Shown: positions 34,662 to 43,565, counted from the stretch's first letter. The stretch: 64,000 bases of DNA from Lacihabitans sp. CCS-44 (GCF_024343735.1 NZ_RJUE01000002.1:275215-339214), one strand, 5' to 3'. The notes: generated by a model not told the origin, from the sequence alone. Numbers and translations are program-made.

Positions 34662-36011
34662 ATGAAAATTAAACTATTAATTACTACCTTATTTTTAACA
34701 ATAAACGCATTTGCTCAACGCAATGTAACCAATGCCAACGACAGCAACACGCCTTTGCATTTGTTACAACCTGACTATCCAGTTCCATACGGAATTCCGA
34801 AAGTTGAAGATGTAAAGTCTTCCTTGAACAGGATTTATGAATATCTGAATAGCGTAACTCCCACGGCCTTCGTAGATAGTAGAACTGGCGAAGAAATCAC
34901 AGATTTATCGAAAATAAACTCCACAACTGCTTTAAAAAAAGGTGATTACAGAATTGTGAGTTATGAGTGGGGCGTAACTTATGCTGCTATGTTGGCAGCG
35001 GCAAAAGCCACTGGAGATGATAAGTATAAGAAATATTCCATAGACAGACTAAAATTCATCTCCAATGCAGCACCGCATTTCAAAAAGACTTCAGAAGAGC
35101 ACGCCGACTGGGCCACGGCTGGGCCATTGAGAGGACTAATAGCTCCGAAAGCTCTGGACGATTGCGGGGCCATGTGCACTGCTATTTTGAAAACTAAAAT
35201 GGCTGGAGAAAGGCTTGATTCCCAGCTTTTGATTGATACGCACATCGATTACATAATGAAAAAAGAGCATCGATTGAAAGACGGAACTTTGGCTCGTATG
35301 CGTCCACAGGCAGATGCACTTTGGCTTGATGACATGTTTATGGGTGTGCCAGCCTTAGCCAATATGGGTAAATTTACTGGTGATAAAAAGTATTATGACG
35401 AAGCAGTCAAACAAATTCAATTGTTTCATAATAAGATGTTTAACAAAGAAAAAGGCGTGTATATGCATGGCTGGATACAGGGTATGACAGAGCATCCGCA
35501 GTTTCACTGGGCAAGAGCAAATGGATGGGCTATACTGACCAAAATAGAAGTTCTGGACGTTTTGCCAGAAAATCATCCTGGCAGACCGATTATTCTTAAA
35601 ATGTTAAAAGACCATATAAGAGGATTGGCCAAATATCAGTCAGGCTCAGGTTTTTGGCACCAATTGTTGGACAAAGAAGACTCATATTTAGAGACTTCAG
35701 CAACTGCTATATATACCTATTGCATAGCCCACGCCATCAACAAAGGCTGGATAGATAAAATGGCCTATTCGCCCATGGTTATGTTGGGCTGGAATGCAGT
35801 TTCTACCAAAATCAATGAAAAAGGCCAAGTGGAAGGTACTTGTGTAGGTACGGGTATGGGTTTTGATCCAGCTTTTTATTACCACCGACCAGTGAGTCCA
35901 TTTGCTGCTCATGGTTATGGACCCACCATATTTGCGGCTTCTGAAATCATTAATTTATTGAATAACAACAAGTTTGAGATAAATGATAGCTCGGTACAGT
36001 TGAAAAAGTGA
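34662..36011 (+). CDS. GH105/GH88-family unsaturated uronyl hydrolase
   Basis: The 449-residue secreted protein has a signal peptide (to about residue 18, AFAQ). Its alpha/alpha-barrel hydrolase carries conserved acidic segments (YEWGVTYAAMLAA, DALWLDDMFMGVPAL) and aromatic subsite residues (HWARANGWAILTKIE, GFWHQLLD). It should remove the terminal unsaturated uronic acid from pectin or rhamnogalacturonan oligosaccharides left by lyases. Sequence differs clearly from the other two GH105 proteins in the window, so substrate preferences probably differ. A hairpin terminator follows at 36065. Confidence 0.88.
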   Translation: MKIKLLITTLFLTINAFAQRNVTNANDSNTPLHLLQPDYPVPYGIPKVEDVKSSLNRIYEYLNSVTPTAFVDSRTGEEITDLSKINSTTALKKGDYRIVSYEWGVTYAAMLAAAKATGDDKYKKYSIDRLKFISNAAPHFKKTSEEHADWATAGPLRGLIAPKALDDCGAMCTAILKTKMAGERLDSQLLIDTHIDYIMKKEHRLKDGTLARMRPQADALWLDDMFMGVPALANMGKFTGDKKYYDEAVKQIQLFHNKMFNKEKGVYMHGWIQGMTEHPQFHWARANGWAILTKIEVLDVLPENHPGRPIILKMLKDHIRGLAKYQSGSGFWHQLLDKEDSYLETSATAIYTYCIAHAINKGWIDKMAYSPMVMLGWNAVSTKINEKGQVEGTCVGTGMGFDPAFYYHRPVSPFAAHGYGPTIFAASEIINLLNNNKFEINDSSVQLKK

Positions 36012-36064
36012 TTTTTTAATTTAAACACATACCCACATAGGGAGCATAGATTTTTAAAATAATC

Positions 36065-36099
36065 ATAGGCATAGCGGATTTATTCACTATGCCTATTTT
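36065..36099 (+). terminator. Terminator after the 34662 GH105 gene
   Basis: Arms ATAGGCATAG and CTATGCCTAT (10 bp, perfect) enclose a 12-base loop, 54 bp past the stop codon. They are followed by a short T run. Confidence 0.7.
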
Positions 36100-36125
36100 C
36101 ATTTTAGGAAAGTTTGTATTTGGGG

Positions 36126-36584
36126 TTATTTTTTCAAAGCAAATCTTGCTGAAAAACCTAAGTTTGTTACATAAAGACCTGGGTCATTGATGAAGTTAAG
36201 TTCGGGTTTCCAGTCCACACTCAGATTAAGTGGAATTTCGGAGAAAGTATGCTCTAATCCAAGAATACCATCCGCACCAACTTGCACATAATTGTCATAA
36301 TAATAGTGTTTTCTATATCTGTTGGCCGCTCCAGCATGACCGCCCACACCATAATACCACCTCCATTGGCCTGTTGAGAAGGCCTTTTGGTGCCATTCGG
36401 CCAGTAAAGTGGCTTTTGCACCATTTCCAAAACTATTCAGTAGAGCCTCCAAAGATGCTTTTTTGCCGTTATTTACTTTGAAGGTGATACCCGGACTGCC
36501 GTCAAATCTTGCTCCAAAGGCATATTTGTATTGAGCAGAAGCTGAAAAACTGATAAGTAGAAAAAGAAAAATTAAGTGTTTCAT
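36126..36584 (-). CDS. Small predicted outer-membrane beta-barrel protein
   Basis: From ATG 36584 the 152-residue product has a signal peptide (MKHLIFLFLLISFSASAQ). Alternating strands follow with many aromatic residues (WRWYYGVGGHAG, YYYDNYVQVGADG) and a final strand LGFSARFALKK. This fits an 8-stranded barrel. A longer start at 36605 would add seven charged residues before the signal. No named family beyond the general outer-membrane-beta-barrel type. Confidence 0.65.
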   Translation of the reverse strand: MKHLIFLFLLISFSASAQYKYAFGARFDGSPGITFKVNNGKKASLEALLNSFGNGAKATLLAEWHQKAFSTGQWRWYYGVGGHAGAANRYRKHYYYDNYVQVGADGILGLEHTFSEIPLNLSVDWKPELNFINDPGLYVTNLGFSARFALKK

Positions 36585-36751
36585 AATTTCAGATTTTTTT
36601 TCCAAAATTACGATTACACCTTTTTTTTAGTTTATAAATCTGGTTAAATTTCCCTTAAACTTTGTCTATAAGAATAGTACAAAAAGCCAGTTTTAAACTT
36701 TTGAGAATCAAGCAATATTCTAATAATCAATATCTTGTAAACTAAGAAAAC

Positions 36752-37768
36752 TTAAATTGAAATTAAATTTGCCAACTCATCACTAATTTTAATTCCATTC
36801 TCCAGATTCCATTTTTTTCTCTCCAAACCCTTTTCTCCAGGCATTCTTACGGGATTTTTGGTATTCAGAGGCGTACTGGCCAAGCATTGATTTTTAAAGA
36901 ATTCCATTTCTTGAAGGAAGTAATTTTCTCCTGAAAACCTGCTTGGATCTATCACTTGCACAAAAACCGATGCTCCCCAACGCTCGGGACTGCTACTTCT
37001 GCCATGGCCGCCCAAAGCACTCGTCATGGCTTCGATCATAATACCTAGGGCGAATCCTTTGTAACCTAAATCCATACCTCCAAGCGGAAGCAGTGTTGAG
37101 GGTGGGTTTTCAAAGAACGTTTGCGGGTCGTTTGTGGCAGTTCCGTTTGATTGCAAGAGCCATTCACCACCTAATTTTTCGTTGTTTTTGGCAGCACGAT
37201 TCACTACGGCATTTGCAGTGGTTGACATGCTGACATCTATCAGTATAGGGTCGGTTTCGGTTGGAATTCCCAATGCCAGCGGGTTGGGTGAATACACTGG
37301 TATTTTACCACCGAATGGGGCCACAGTTTTATTTCTCGGGTCAGAGCAGGCTATGATGACCATCAAGTTCTGTCTTGCTATTTTTTCTAAAAAAGCCGCC
37401 AAACATGCTATATGATGTGATTTTTGAATAACAACAGTTCCGATTCCATCCTTTCTGGCTATTTCTGAGGCTTTGTCAATGGCTTTTTCTGTCAGCCAAA
37501 TTCCGGGTAAATATCTCCCATTCCAAGTTTCGGAAGTATTGGTGCTGTTTAGTATTTCATAGGTTCCAGACTTTTCCATTTGCCCAGATTCTAGCTCGTC
37601 CAAATACGGTTTTACCAATGCCAAACCATGGGTTGTATGACCAAGCAATTCACCTTCCAACAATATTCGGGCAGTAGATTCGGCTTTTTCAAAATCTAAG
37701 CCTTTGGATTGAAAAGCAGCTACTAGTTTTGGTAATAATTCAGTGTATTTGAGAGTAGTATTTTGCAT
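36752..37768 (-). CDS. Ldh-family (malate/L-lactate/ketogulonate-type) NAD(P)-dependent oxidoreductase
   Basis: The 338-residue protein matches the LDH2/MDH2 family, with catalytic histidines in GHTTHGLALVKPYL (residues 43-56). The PFGGKIPVYSPNPLALGIPTE nucleotide-site region follows, then LGGMDLGYKGFALGIMIEAM. Family members reduce 2-keto acids, including 2,3-diketo-L-gulonate and 2-keto-3-deoxy acids. Among pectin genes, a 2-keto sugar-acid substrate is plausible. It is followed 8 bp downstream by the VapBC pair's toxin end on the same strand. Confidence 0.85.
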   Translation of the reverse strand: MQNTTLKYTELLPKLVAAFQSKGLDFEKAESTARILLEGELLGHTTHGLALVKPYLDELESGQMEKSGTYEILNSTNTSETWNGRYLPGIWLTEKAIDKASEIARKDGIGTVVIQKSHHIACLAAFLEKIARQNLMVIIACSDPRNKTVAPFGGKIPVYSPNPLALGIPTETDPILIDVSMSTTANAVVNRAAKNNEKLGGEWLLQSNGTATNDPQTFFENPPSTLLPLGGMDLGYKGFALGIMIEAMTSALGGHGRSSSPERWGASVFVQVIDPSRFSGENYFLQEMEFFKNQCLASTPLNTKNPVRMPGEKGLERKKWNLENGIKISDELANLISI

Positions 37769-37776
37769 AATGTAAA

Positions 37777-38175
37777 TTAAAATAATATCAACGGGTATTC
37801 TTGGGCAATTAAATCGAAGTCAGAGTCATTTTGGACCAATTCGCAATTAAAATATAGAGCATAATAAGCTATTAAACAATCATTTGGCTTTCTGATAGTT
37901 ATTCCTTTACTCCTAAGGTTTTGATAAATGTTGGCAGCTCCATATGCCGCTTCATAATTGTTTATTTCCAGCAAATTAAGTGCATTTAGGAGTTCATTTA
38001 CTCTATCAAATTGACTTTTTTGTTTACAGCCTTGCAGCACTTCTTGGTAAACTGTGGGATTTATAAAAACGTCACGATCCACTACCAAATATGAATGCAA
38101 CAATTCACTTTTTGGAGTCGAAATTCCCCTTATGAAATCTACCCAAATGGAGGTGTCAAAGAGTAGTTTTTTCAT
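37777..38175 (-). CDS. vapC: VapC-type PIN-domain toxin
   Basis: The 132-residue PIN protein has D7 in KLLFDTSIWVDFIRG, a YQEVLQGCK segment with the second acidic residue, and a C-terminal DCLIAYYALYFNCELVQNDSDFD carrying the remaining aspartates. VapC toxins cut tRNA or rRNA. It overlaps the upstream antitoxin gene by 20 bp and is the second independent PIN toxin in the window. Confidence 0.9.
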   Translation of the reverse strand: MKKLLFDTSIWVDFIRGISTPKSELLHSYLVVDRDVFINPTVYQEVLQGCKQKSQFDRVNELLNALNLLEINNYEAAYGAANIYQNLRSKGITIRKPNDCLIAYYALYFNCELVQNDSDFDLIAQEYPLILF

Positions 38176-38362
38176 CCATTCGCATTTGATTCAAATCTCC
38201 TTCCCAAATATTGCTACCCCAAAGCGAGGCCAATTCCTGCTTTTTAATTTTCTTTATCAAGGCTTCTAGAGCAAAGTTGACCATTTCTTTTTTTGTCCTG
38301 AGTTTGGTCAAGCTCATGGCTTCTTTTACAAGTATATCGTCAAGTTCAATATTGGTTCTCAT
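38156..38362 (-). CDS. vapB: VapB-type antitoxin
   Basis: From ATG 38362 the 68-residue protein starts MRTNIELDDILVKEAMSLT, the ribbon-helix-helix form of type II VapB antitoxins. It continues with KTKKEMVNFALEALIKK-like sequence (TKKEMVNFALEAL) and a toxin-binding tail with Trp residues (LWGSNIWEGDL). An alternative ATG at 38407 would add 15 residues unlike the family. It overlaps vapC by 20 bp. Confidence 0.9.
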   Translation of the reverse strand: MRTNIELDDILVKEAMSLTKLRTKKEMVNFALEALIKKIKKQELASLWGSNIWEGDLNQMRMDEKTTL

Positions 38363-38377
38363 AATCAGATGATGTTC

Positions 38378-38408
38378 ATACACAAAAATAGTAAAATTTA
38401 TACACAAA
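38378..38408 (-). promoter_or_regulatory. Direct repeats upstream of vapB
   Basis: ATACACAAA occurs at 38378-38386 and 38400-38408, 22 bp apart start to start (two helical turns), just upstream of vapB. A TATTTTTG -7-like box on the minus strand lies at the first copy. Ribbon-helix-helix antitoxins bind paired direct or inverted repeats, so this is an operator candidate. Confidence 0.45.
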
Positions 38409-38508
38409 GAAAATTTGGGGATTTGATATTTGTCAGATTTTGAATTTATTTAAATTTTTGTTCAATCTTACCCTCAACTGCAGGATACCAAATCCGCTTC
38501 AGATTTTG

Positions 38509-38516
38509 TATTTTTG
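38509..38516 (+). promoter_or_regulatory. TATTTTTG -7 element before the GH28 gene
   Basis: TATTTTTG fits the TAnnTTTG consensus and lies 21 bp before the GH28 start codon. No clear TTG is at the -33 position, so activation by a regulator is possible. Confidence 0.45.
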
Positions 38517-38537
38517 AATAACAATTGATTTCAATAA

Positions 38538-39848
38538 ATGAAGTACCTACTTACGCTATTTTTTGCAACCTTATTTTTGTCGGCAAATGCTCAAAAAAAT
38601 AGATTTCCCGATGGCTCAAAAATGTCGCCTTGGTTTAGTGATTTTACCAAAACAAAACTCGAAAACCTTGGTAAACAGTATATAGTTACTGAACATGGTG
38701 TAAAAAATGATAGCACTTTGATTCAAACAGCTGCCTTACAAGAGGTAATAAATAAAGCCGCTGAAACGGGTGGAGTAGTAGTGATTCCCGAAGGTGCTTT
38801 TCTTTCTGGTGCATTGTTTTTTAAACCCAAAACGCATCTTTATGTTGCCGAAAATGCCAAATTGAAGGGTTCGGATAATATCGGTGATTATCCCATAATG
38901 CCTTCTCGGATGGAGGGGCAAAGCATCGACTATTTTCCTGCTTTGGTGAACGCCTATGGCGTAGATGGCTTCACGATTTCCGGAAAAGGTACAATTGATG
39001 GAAACGGACTCAATTATTGGAAAGCCTTTTGGCAACGACGAAAAGAAAACCCCAACTGTACCAATCTCGAAGTCTCTCGACCAAGGCTGGTGTTTGTTTG
39101 GAATAGCAACAATGTACAAGTCCAAGACGTTAAACTGCACAATTCGGGCTTTTGGACGAGCCATTATTATAAATGCACGAATGTCAAAATCTTGGATTTG
39201 CACATATTTTCGCCCCACGAACCCATAAAAGCCCCAAGCACAGACGCCATCGATATTGACGCCTGCACCAATGTACTCATAAAAGGCTGCTATATGGCCG
39301 TAAACGACGATGCCATAGCACTGAAAGGAGGAAAAGGCCCGTATGCCGACACCGACCCCAACAATGGCAGCAATGCGAATATCCTGATAGAAGACTGTGA
39401 ATTTGGGTTTTGTCACGCGGCATTGACATGCGGCAGCGAGGCCATCCACAATAAAAATATCATCATGCGAAACTGCAAGGTAAACGAAGCCATGCGTGTA
39501 CTCTGGCTTAAAATGCGGCCTGACACGCCACAAATGTATGAGTACATAAGCGTAGAAAACGTAAGAGGCAAAGCCCACAGCCTGATATATGTGAAACCTT
39601 GGACGCAGTTTTTCGATCTCAAAGGTCGAAAAGATGTGCCATTGTCATATTCCAACCACATCAACCTCACAAACATCGATATGGACTGCAACATATTCTT
39701 TGATGTGGCCATAACCGAGTATGACAAACTCTCCAACTTCGCCTTTAAAAATCTAAATGTCAAAACCAAAAACGCGAATATAGACAAGAGCATTGTTAAA
39801 GGTTTTTCTTTGAAAAATGTGTTGGTGAATGGGGAGAGAGTGAGGTGA
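38538..39848 (+). CDS. GH28 polygalacturonase-family hydrolase
   Basis: The 436-residue secreted protein has a signal peptide (to about SANAQ, residue 19) and a right-handed beta-helix. GH28 catalytic motifs are STDAIDIDACTN, NDDAIALKGGKG, a GFCHAALTCGSE segment in place of G-HG, and LWLKMRPD near the R-x-K position. The motifs are slightly unlike classic endo-polygalacturonases and fit the Bacteroidota branch that acts on rhamnogalacturonan or decorated pectin. It is transcribed on its own. Confidence 0.88.
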   Translation: MKYLLTLFFATLFLSANAQKNRFPDGSKMSPWFSDFTKTKLENLGKQYIVTEHGVKNDSTLIQTAALQEVINKAAETGGVVVIPEGAFLSGALFFKPKTHLYVAENAKLKGSDNIGDYPIMPSRMEGQSIDYFPALVNAYGVDGFTISGKGTIDGNGLNYWKAFWQRRKENPNCTNLEVSRPRLVFVWNSNNVQVQDVKLHNSGFWTSHYYKCTNVKILDLHIFSPHEPIKAPSTDAIDIDACTNVLIKGCYMAVNDDAIALKGGKGPYADTDPNNGSNANILIEDCEFGFCHAALTCGSEAIHNKNIIMRNCKVNEAMRVLWLKMRPDTPQMYEYISVENVRGKAHSLIYVKPWTQFFDLKGRKDVPLSYSNHINLTNIDMDCNIFFDVAITEYDKLSNFAFKNLNVKTKNANIDKSIVKGFSLKNVLVNGERVR

Positions 39849-40003
39849 GGTTTTGCTTGTCCGGATTAAACTATTTATATATTTGAAAATACAAATTCTC
39901 TGAATTTCTATAATACATGACTAACATTGGCCTGAAAGTTTGACCATCAATGGATATTGGTATATCAATGTTTTTTTGCAAAAACGAAAATCGCATCTTC
40001 CGA

Positions 40004-40089
40004 AAAGCCTGAAAGGCTTTAACACAAATAGCCGTAGGTGCAACCTACGGTATTGGATAGAATAGGAGATAAAAACCCTGAAAGGGTTT
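40004..40089. repeat. Second locus of the paired-hairpin repeat
   Basis: AAAGCCTGAAAGGCTTT (40004-40020), CCGTAGGTGCAACCTACGG (40032-40050) and AAACCCTGAAAGGGTTT (40073-40089) reproduce the A-B-A hairpin order and 69-bp period of the 34.3-kb array. Stem bases are changed on both sides. The rest of the 508-bp gap (39849-40356) contains no gene I can support. Confidence 0.85.
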
Positions 40090-40356
40090 AACAATTCGGG
40101 GTTATGAAAAATGTAATCGATAGACATCCTTAGGTCTTTTGTAATCATTCAAGGACTTATTCTCCCCAAGCGAGCTCTCATTCATACCCAAGTAGGAGCC
40201 ACTCGAATTTAGGCTTGTAATGTATTTTTAATGGTAACTTTATCGTAATTTGATAGCTTAAGTTACTTCTTGATCTTTAATTTACTCAGTTCAAAATTTC
40301 TCTTTGAGTAAAATATTTTTATCTTTGATTTCTATAAAACTATAAACTAAAAAAAC

Positions 40357-41421
40357 ATGGATTTTAAAGACTTAATCAAGCAACTTGGTGAAAGAGTTCA
40401 CAAACTTAAAGATCAAATATCAACTGAAGAAGCTACGAAGAACGCATTCATAATGCCATTTTTAAATTCTCTAGGTTATGATGTGTTTAATCCTGTTGAA
40501 GTTGTTCCTGAATTTGTGACCGATATTGGTACTAAGAAAGGGGAGAAGATTGATTATGCAATTTTTAAAGATGGAATTCCTACCATTTTAGTTGAGTGTA
40601 AACACTGGAATCAAAATTTAAATCTGCATGATAACCAACTTCTTCGATATTTTCATGTTTCAAAAGCCAAATTTGGAATACTGACAAATGGAATAACGTA
40701 CAAGTTTTATTCAGATTTAGTTGAACCTAATAAAATGGATGAAAAACCATTTTTGGAGTTTAATATTAGTGAGATAAAAGATGTTCAAATAGAAGAGTTA
40801 AAGAAATTTCATAAATCTTATTTTGATGCTGAAAGTATAATTAATTCTGCGAGTGAACTTAAGTATACAAACGAATTGAAACATCTCATACAGAATGAGT
40901 TTAACAGTCCAAGTCCTGATTTTGTTAGGTTTTTTGCCAAACAAGTGTATCCAAGCGTAGTTACTGCTAAAGTTTTGGACCAGTTTACAAATTTGACAAA
41001 AAAGTCAATTCAACAATATATTAGTGACTTAATTACTGAAAGATTGAAAACAGCTTTAGACCAAGAGGATGAAAAATCAAAGTTAAATAATGAGGCTGAA
41101 ACTATTCAAGAAATTGAAGCCTCAGAGTCGAAAATAATCACTACAGAGGAAGAAATTGAGGCATTTATGATTGTGAAAAGTATTATTCGACAAAAAGTTG
41201 AGCCACAAAGAATTCATTATAGAGATGCTCAGTCTTATTTTGCCATTCTATTGGATGACAATAATAGAAAGTCTATTTGTAGACTTTACCTTCACTCCAA
41301 CAGGAAATACATTGGTATAATAGACGATCAAAAAAAGGAAATCAAATATGAAATTAGCAATATAGATAATATTTATGAGTACAGTAATCAAATTCTGAGT
41401 TCGCTTGGTAATTTGATTTAA
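40357..41421 (+). CDS. Stand-alone type I restriction HSDR_N-domain protein
   Basis: The 354-residue protein starts with a segment matching the N-terminal nuclease domain of type I restriction R subunits: EEATKNAFIMPFLNSLGYDVF, then KIDYAIFKDGIPTILVECKHW. The latter holds the PD-(D/E)xK residues D (in KIDY) and E-x-K (in VECKH). There is no helicase part. A C-terminal region (about 270-354) has a beta-rich domain that may bind nucleic acid or a partner. No hsdM or hsdS genes are nearby. Proteins of this type are common in Bacteroidota and may be defence- or repair-related. Confidence 0.82.
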   Translation: MDFKDLIKQLGERVHKLKDQISTEEATKNAFIMPFLNSLGYDVFNPVEVVPEFVTDIGTKKGEKIDYAIFKDGIPTILVECKHWNQNLNLHDNQLLRYFHVSKAKFGILTNGITYKFYSDLVEPNKMDEKPFLEFNISEIKDVQIEELKKFHKSYFDAESIINSASELKYTNELKHLIQNEFNSPSPDFVRFFAKQVYPSVVTAKVLDQFTNLTKKSIQQYISDLITERLKTALDQEDEKSKLNNEAETIQEIEASESKIITTEEEIEAFMIVKSIIRQKVEPQRIHYRDAQSYFAILLDDNNRKSICRLYLHSNRKYIGIIDDQKKEIKYEISNIDNIYEYSNQILSSLGNLI

Positions 41422-41458
41422 TGTTGACTTGAAACCTAATGCGGCAAATAACCTCCCC

Positions 41459-41532
41459 ATTCACCGCAAAAAATGCACCGAATAATTTGTAAATGCGGTG
41501 AATAATGATGCTAATCACCGCAAAAGATGCGG
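41459..41532. repeat. CACCGCA inverted and direct repeats upstream of the acetylesterase
   Basis: ATTCACCGCA (41459-41468) and TGCGGTGAAT (41494-41503) form a perfect 10-bp inverted repeat. A third unit CCGCA-AAAGA-TGCGG (41518-41532) is itself a small hairpin. They lie 57-130 bp before the acetylesterase gene. Confidence 0.6.
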
Positions 41533-41588
41533 GGAATAAATCCTATATTAGATTTCTTAATAAAAACAGTTAAGATTCAACCCAATCA

Positions 41589-42350
41589 ATGAAATATCTA
41601 TTAATAATTTTAGCCCTTTTTAGCTTCACCCCAAAACCCAAACCCACCCTCTACCTCATAGGAGATAGCACAGTGAAAGCTGGTCAGGGCAAAGGTGAAA
41701 ACGATATGTGGGGCTGGGGAAGTGTGATTGGGCAGCATTTTGATTCCACCAAAATCAATATCGAAAACCATGCGATAGGCGGTAGAAGTAGCCGAACTTT
41801 CTTAACGGATGGCCGCTGGGAACCGATTTTGAATAAGATGAAGAAGGGAGATTTCTTGATCATACAATTTGGACATAACGACGACTGGGCCATCAACGAT
41901 ACCATCAGAGCAAGAGGAAGTATCAAGGGAGTCGGCTTGGATTCTGTCGAAATTGATAATTTGATTACGAAAAAGCACGAAGTGGTACACAGTTTTGGGT
42001 GGTATATGAGCAAATATGTCAACGAGGCCAAGGCGAAAGGTGTAGATGTTTTTGTTTGTTCACAAGTACCTTTCAACAAGTTTGAGAACGGAAAAGTAAA
42101 ACGCCAAGAAGAATATTACCCAAAATGGGCAAGACAAGTATCCGAAAATACCAAGGCACATTTTATAAATTTGAATGAATTGTCAGCCACATTTTACGAC
42201 AAATTGGGTTTTGACGAAACCAAAAAACAGTATTTCACCCCAAAAGACAACGTACACACCAACCTTGCTGGTGCCAAACTAAACGCAGAAAATGTGGTTC
42301 TCGGAATCGAAAACACCAAAAAATCGAAATTAAGAAAGTATTTGAAGTAA
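41589..42350 (+). CDS. Rhamnogalacturonan acetylesterase (SGNH, CE12-like)
   Basis: The 253-residue secreted SGNH hydrolase shows the blocks IGDSTVKAGQG (nucleophile Ser), NHAIGGRSSRTF, QFGHNDDWA and a C-terminal DNVHTNLAGAK (Asp and His). It removes acetyl groups from rhamnogalacturonan-I. It is more compact than the fused CE12 module at 57 kb. An inverted-repeat cluster lies upstream. Confidence 0.9.
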   Translation: MKYLLIILALFSFTPKPKPTLYLIGDSTVKAGQGKGENDMWGWGSVIGQHFDSTKINIENHAIGGRSSRTFLTDGRWEPILNKMKKGDFLIIQFGHNDDWAINDTIRARGSIKGVGLDSVEIDNLITKKHEVVHSFGWYMSKYVNEAKAKGVDVFVCSQVPFNKFENGKVKRQEEYYPKWARQVSENTKAHFINLNELSATFYDKLGFDETKKQYFTPKDNVHTNLAGAKLNAENVVLGIENTKKSKLRKYLK

Positions 42351-42378
42351 ATCTGCTCTTGAAGTTTAGAGTAGAAAA

Positions 42379-42412
42379 ATCCGTGGCCCGAAGGATCCGT
42401 GTCATCCGTGTG
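42379..42412. repeat. ATCCGTG direct repeats
   Basis: Three ATCCGTG units (42379, 42395, 42404) lie between the acetylesterase and the regulator gene. They are related to the inverted ATCCGTGT repeat at 31.5 kb. Confidence 0.45.
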
Positions 42413-42452
42413 CCAATAGTAAGCATAGAAAATAACCAAAATCTCACTATTT

Positions 42453-42884
42453 TTGACAAAACAAATAGATTTGAAATCAACCCTTCTGTACGGAATTTCG
42501 ATGGCCATACTGCTGTTTCTCCTGAAATGGCTCGAACTTCGCTTTGTGGTTTTTGATCATCTTTTTGAAGTTTACGCAGCCATAATCTCTGTCATATTTA
42601 TGGTGTTGGGGGCTTGGCTAATGCACAATTTCCAACAAAGAAAACTGGAGAAGGAAAATGCAAAACAAGAAATAGTTGCAGTACCCGAGTTGGGGTTGAG
42701 CCAGCGAGAAATGGAAGTGCTTGTGTTTATGTCACAAGGATTCACCAACCAACAAATTGCCGACAAACTTTTCCTTTCTATACATACCATAAAAACCCAC
42801 GGCTCCAATCTTTTCGTGAAGCTAGACGTTAAAAACCGTACACAAGCCCTGGTAAGGGCCAAGGAATTAGAAATTTTGGAATGA
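42453..42884 (+). CDS. Membrane-anchored LuxR-type helix-turn-helix regulator
   Basis: The 143-residue protein has two N-terminal membrane helices (about residues 10-27 and 37-55) and a LuxR/GerE DNA-binding domain (about 78-140: LSQREMEVLVFMSQGFTNQQ, then ADKLFLSIHTIKTHGSNLF). The start used is TTG at 42453, because related proteins share the LLYGISMAILLFLLKW segment; an ATG at 42501 would cut into the first helix. There is no receiver domain. It precedes a DUF4199 gene on the same strand, a pairing I believe recurs in the phylum. Confidence 0.82.
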   Translation: MTKQIDLKSTLLYGISMAILLFLLKWLELRFVVFDHLFEVYAAIISVIFMVLGAWLMHNFQQRKLEKENAKQEIVAVPELGLSQREMEVLVFMSQGFTNQQIADKLFLSIHTIKTHGSNLFVKLDVKNRTQALVRAKELEILE

Positions 42885-42963
42885 AAATCGTAATTTCATA
42901 CTAAAGTATGAGTGCCGAGAATCTGAAAAACCTGAATATTGCCTAAAATTTAAACCAAAAAAT

Positions 42964-43476
42964 ATGAAACAAATTATTTTTAAAAACGGATTGATTGCTG
43001 GTCTGATTGTATCAGCTTTTATGGCCTGTTCTATGTTCTATTGTTATAATTCGGGGCATTTCGAAGGTAGCATGCTATTGGGTTATAGTGCCATGTTGGT
43101 GGCATTTTCATTCGTGTTTGTGGGCGTCAAAAACTATAGAGACAAGGTTGCCGATGGCAAAATTTCTTTCTTTACAGCTTTCAAGATTGGTATTGCTATA
43201 AGTGCTATTGCCAGTACAATTTATGTTTTGGTTTGGGCTTTCGAATACCACTTTTTTATGCCAGATTTTCTAGAAAAATATACGGGAGCGGCAATAGAAA
43301 AACTCCAAAAGTCGGATCTAAGCACCAGCGATTTGGAAGCTAAAATAAAGGAAATTGAATCGAGCAAAAGTCTTTATGACAATGTGTTTTCATTTTTTGC
43401 CATAACTTTCGCTGAGATTTTTCCCGTAGGATTGTTGGTAACGATAGTCAGTGCTTTTATTTTGAAGAAGAAGTAA
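42964..43476 (+). CDS. DUF4199 membrane protein
   Basis: The 170-residue protein has four predicted membrane helices (about 8-28, 35-53, 70-92 and 142-165) with the DGKISFFTAFKIG motif between the second and third, typical of DUF4199. A charged coiled segment (about 110-135) lies before the last helix. The function is unknown; the gene often sits next to LuxR-type regulators, as here (79 bp upstream). Confidence 0.85.
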   Translation: MKQIIFKNGLIAGLIVSAFMACSMFYCYNSGHFEGSMLLGYSAMLVAFSFVFVGVKNYRDKVADGKISFFTAFKIGIAISAIASTIYVLVWAFEYHFFMPDFLEKYTGAAIEKLQKSDLSTSDLEAKIKEIESSKSLYDNVFSFFAITFAEIFPVGLLVTIVSAFILKKK

Positions 43477-43565
43477 TGGGTGAAATTTAAAAATTATAAC
43501 CGGAAACTTCAAATTTGTCATACTCCCCAAATAAATAGAATTAAGTTTTATATAAAATTAAGAAG

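Noticed and set aside
38736..39578. 280-codon open frame antisense to the GH28 gene
   Set aside because: It mirrors a clear GH28 coding sequence, has no recognisable domain and shows low-complexity composition expected from the reverse strand.
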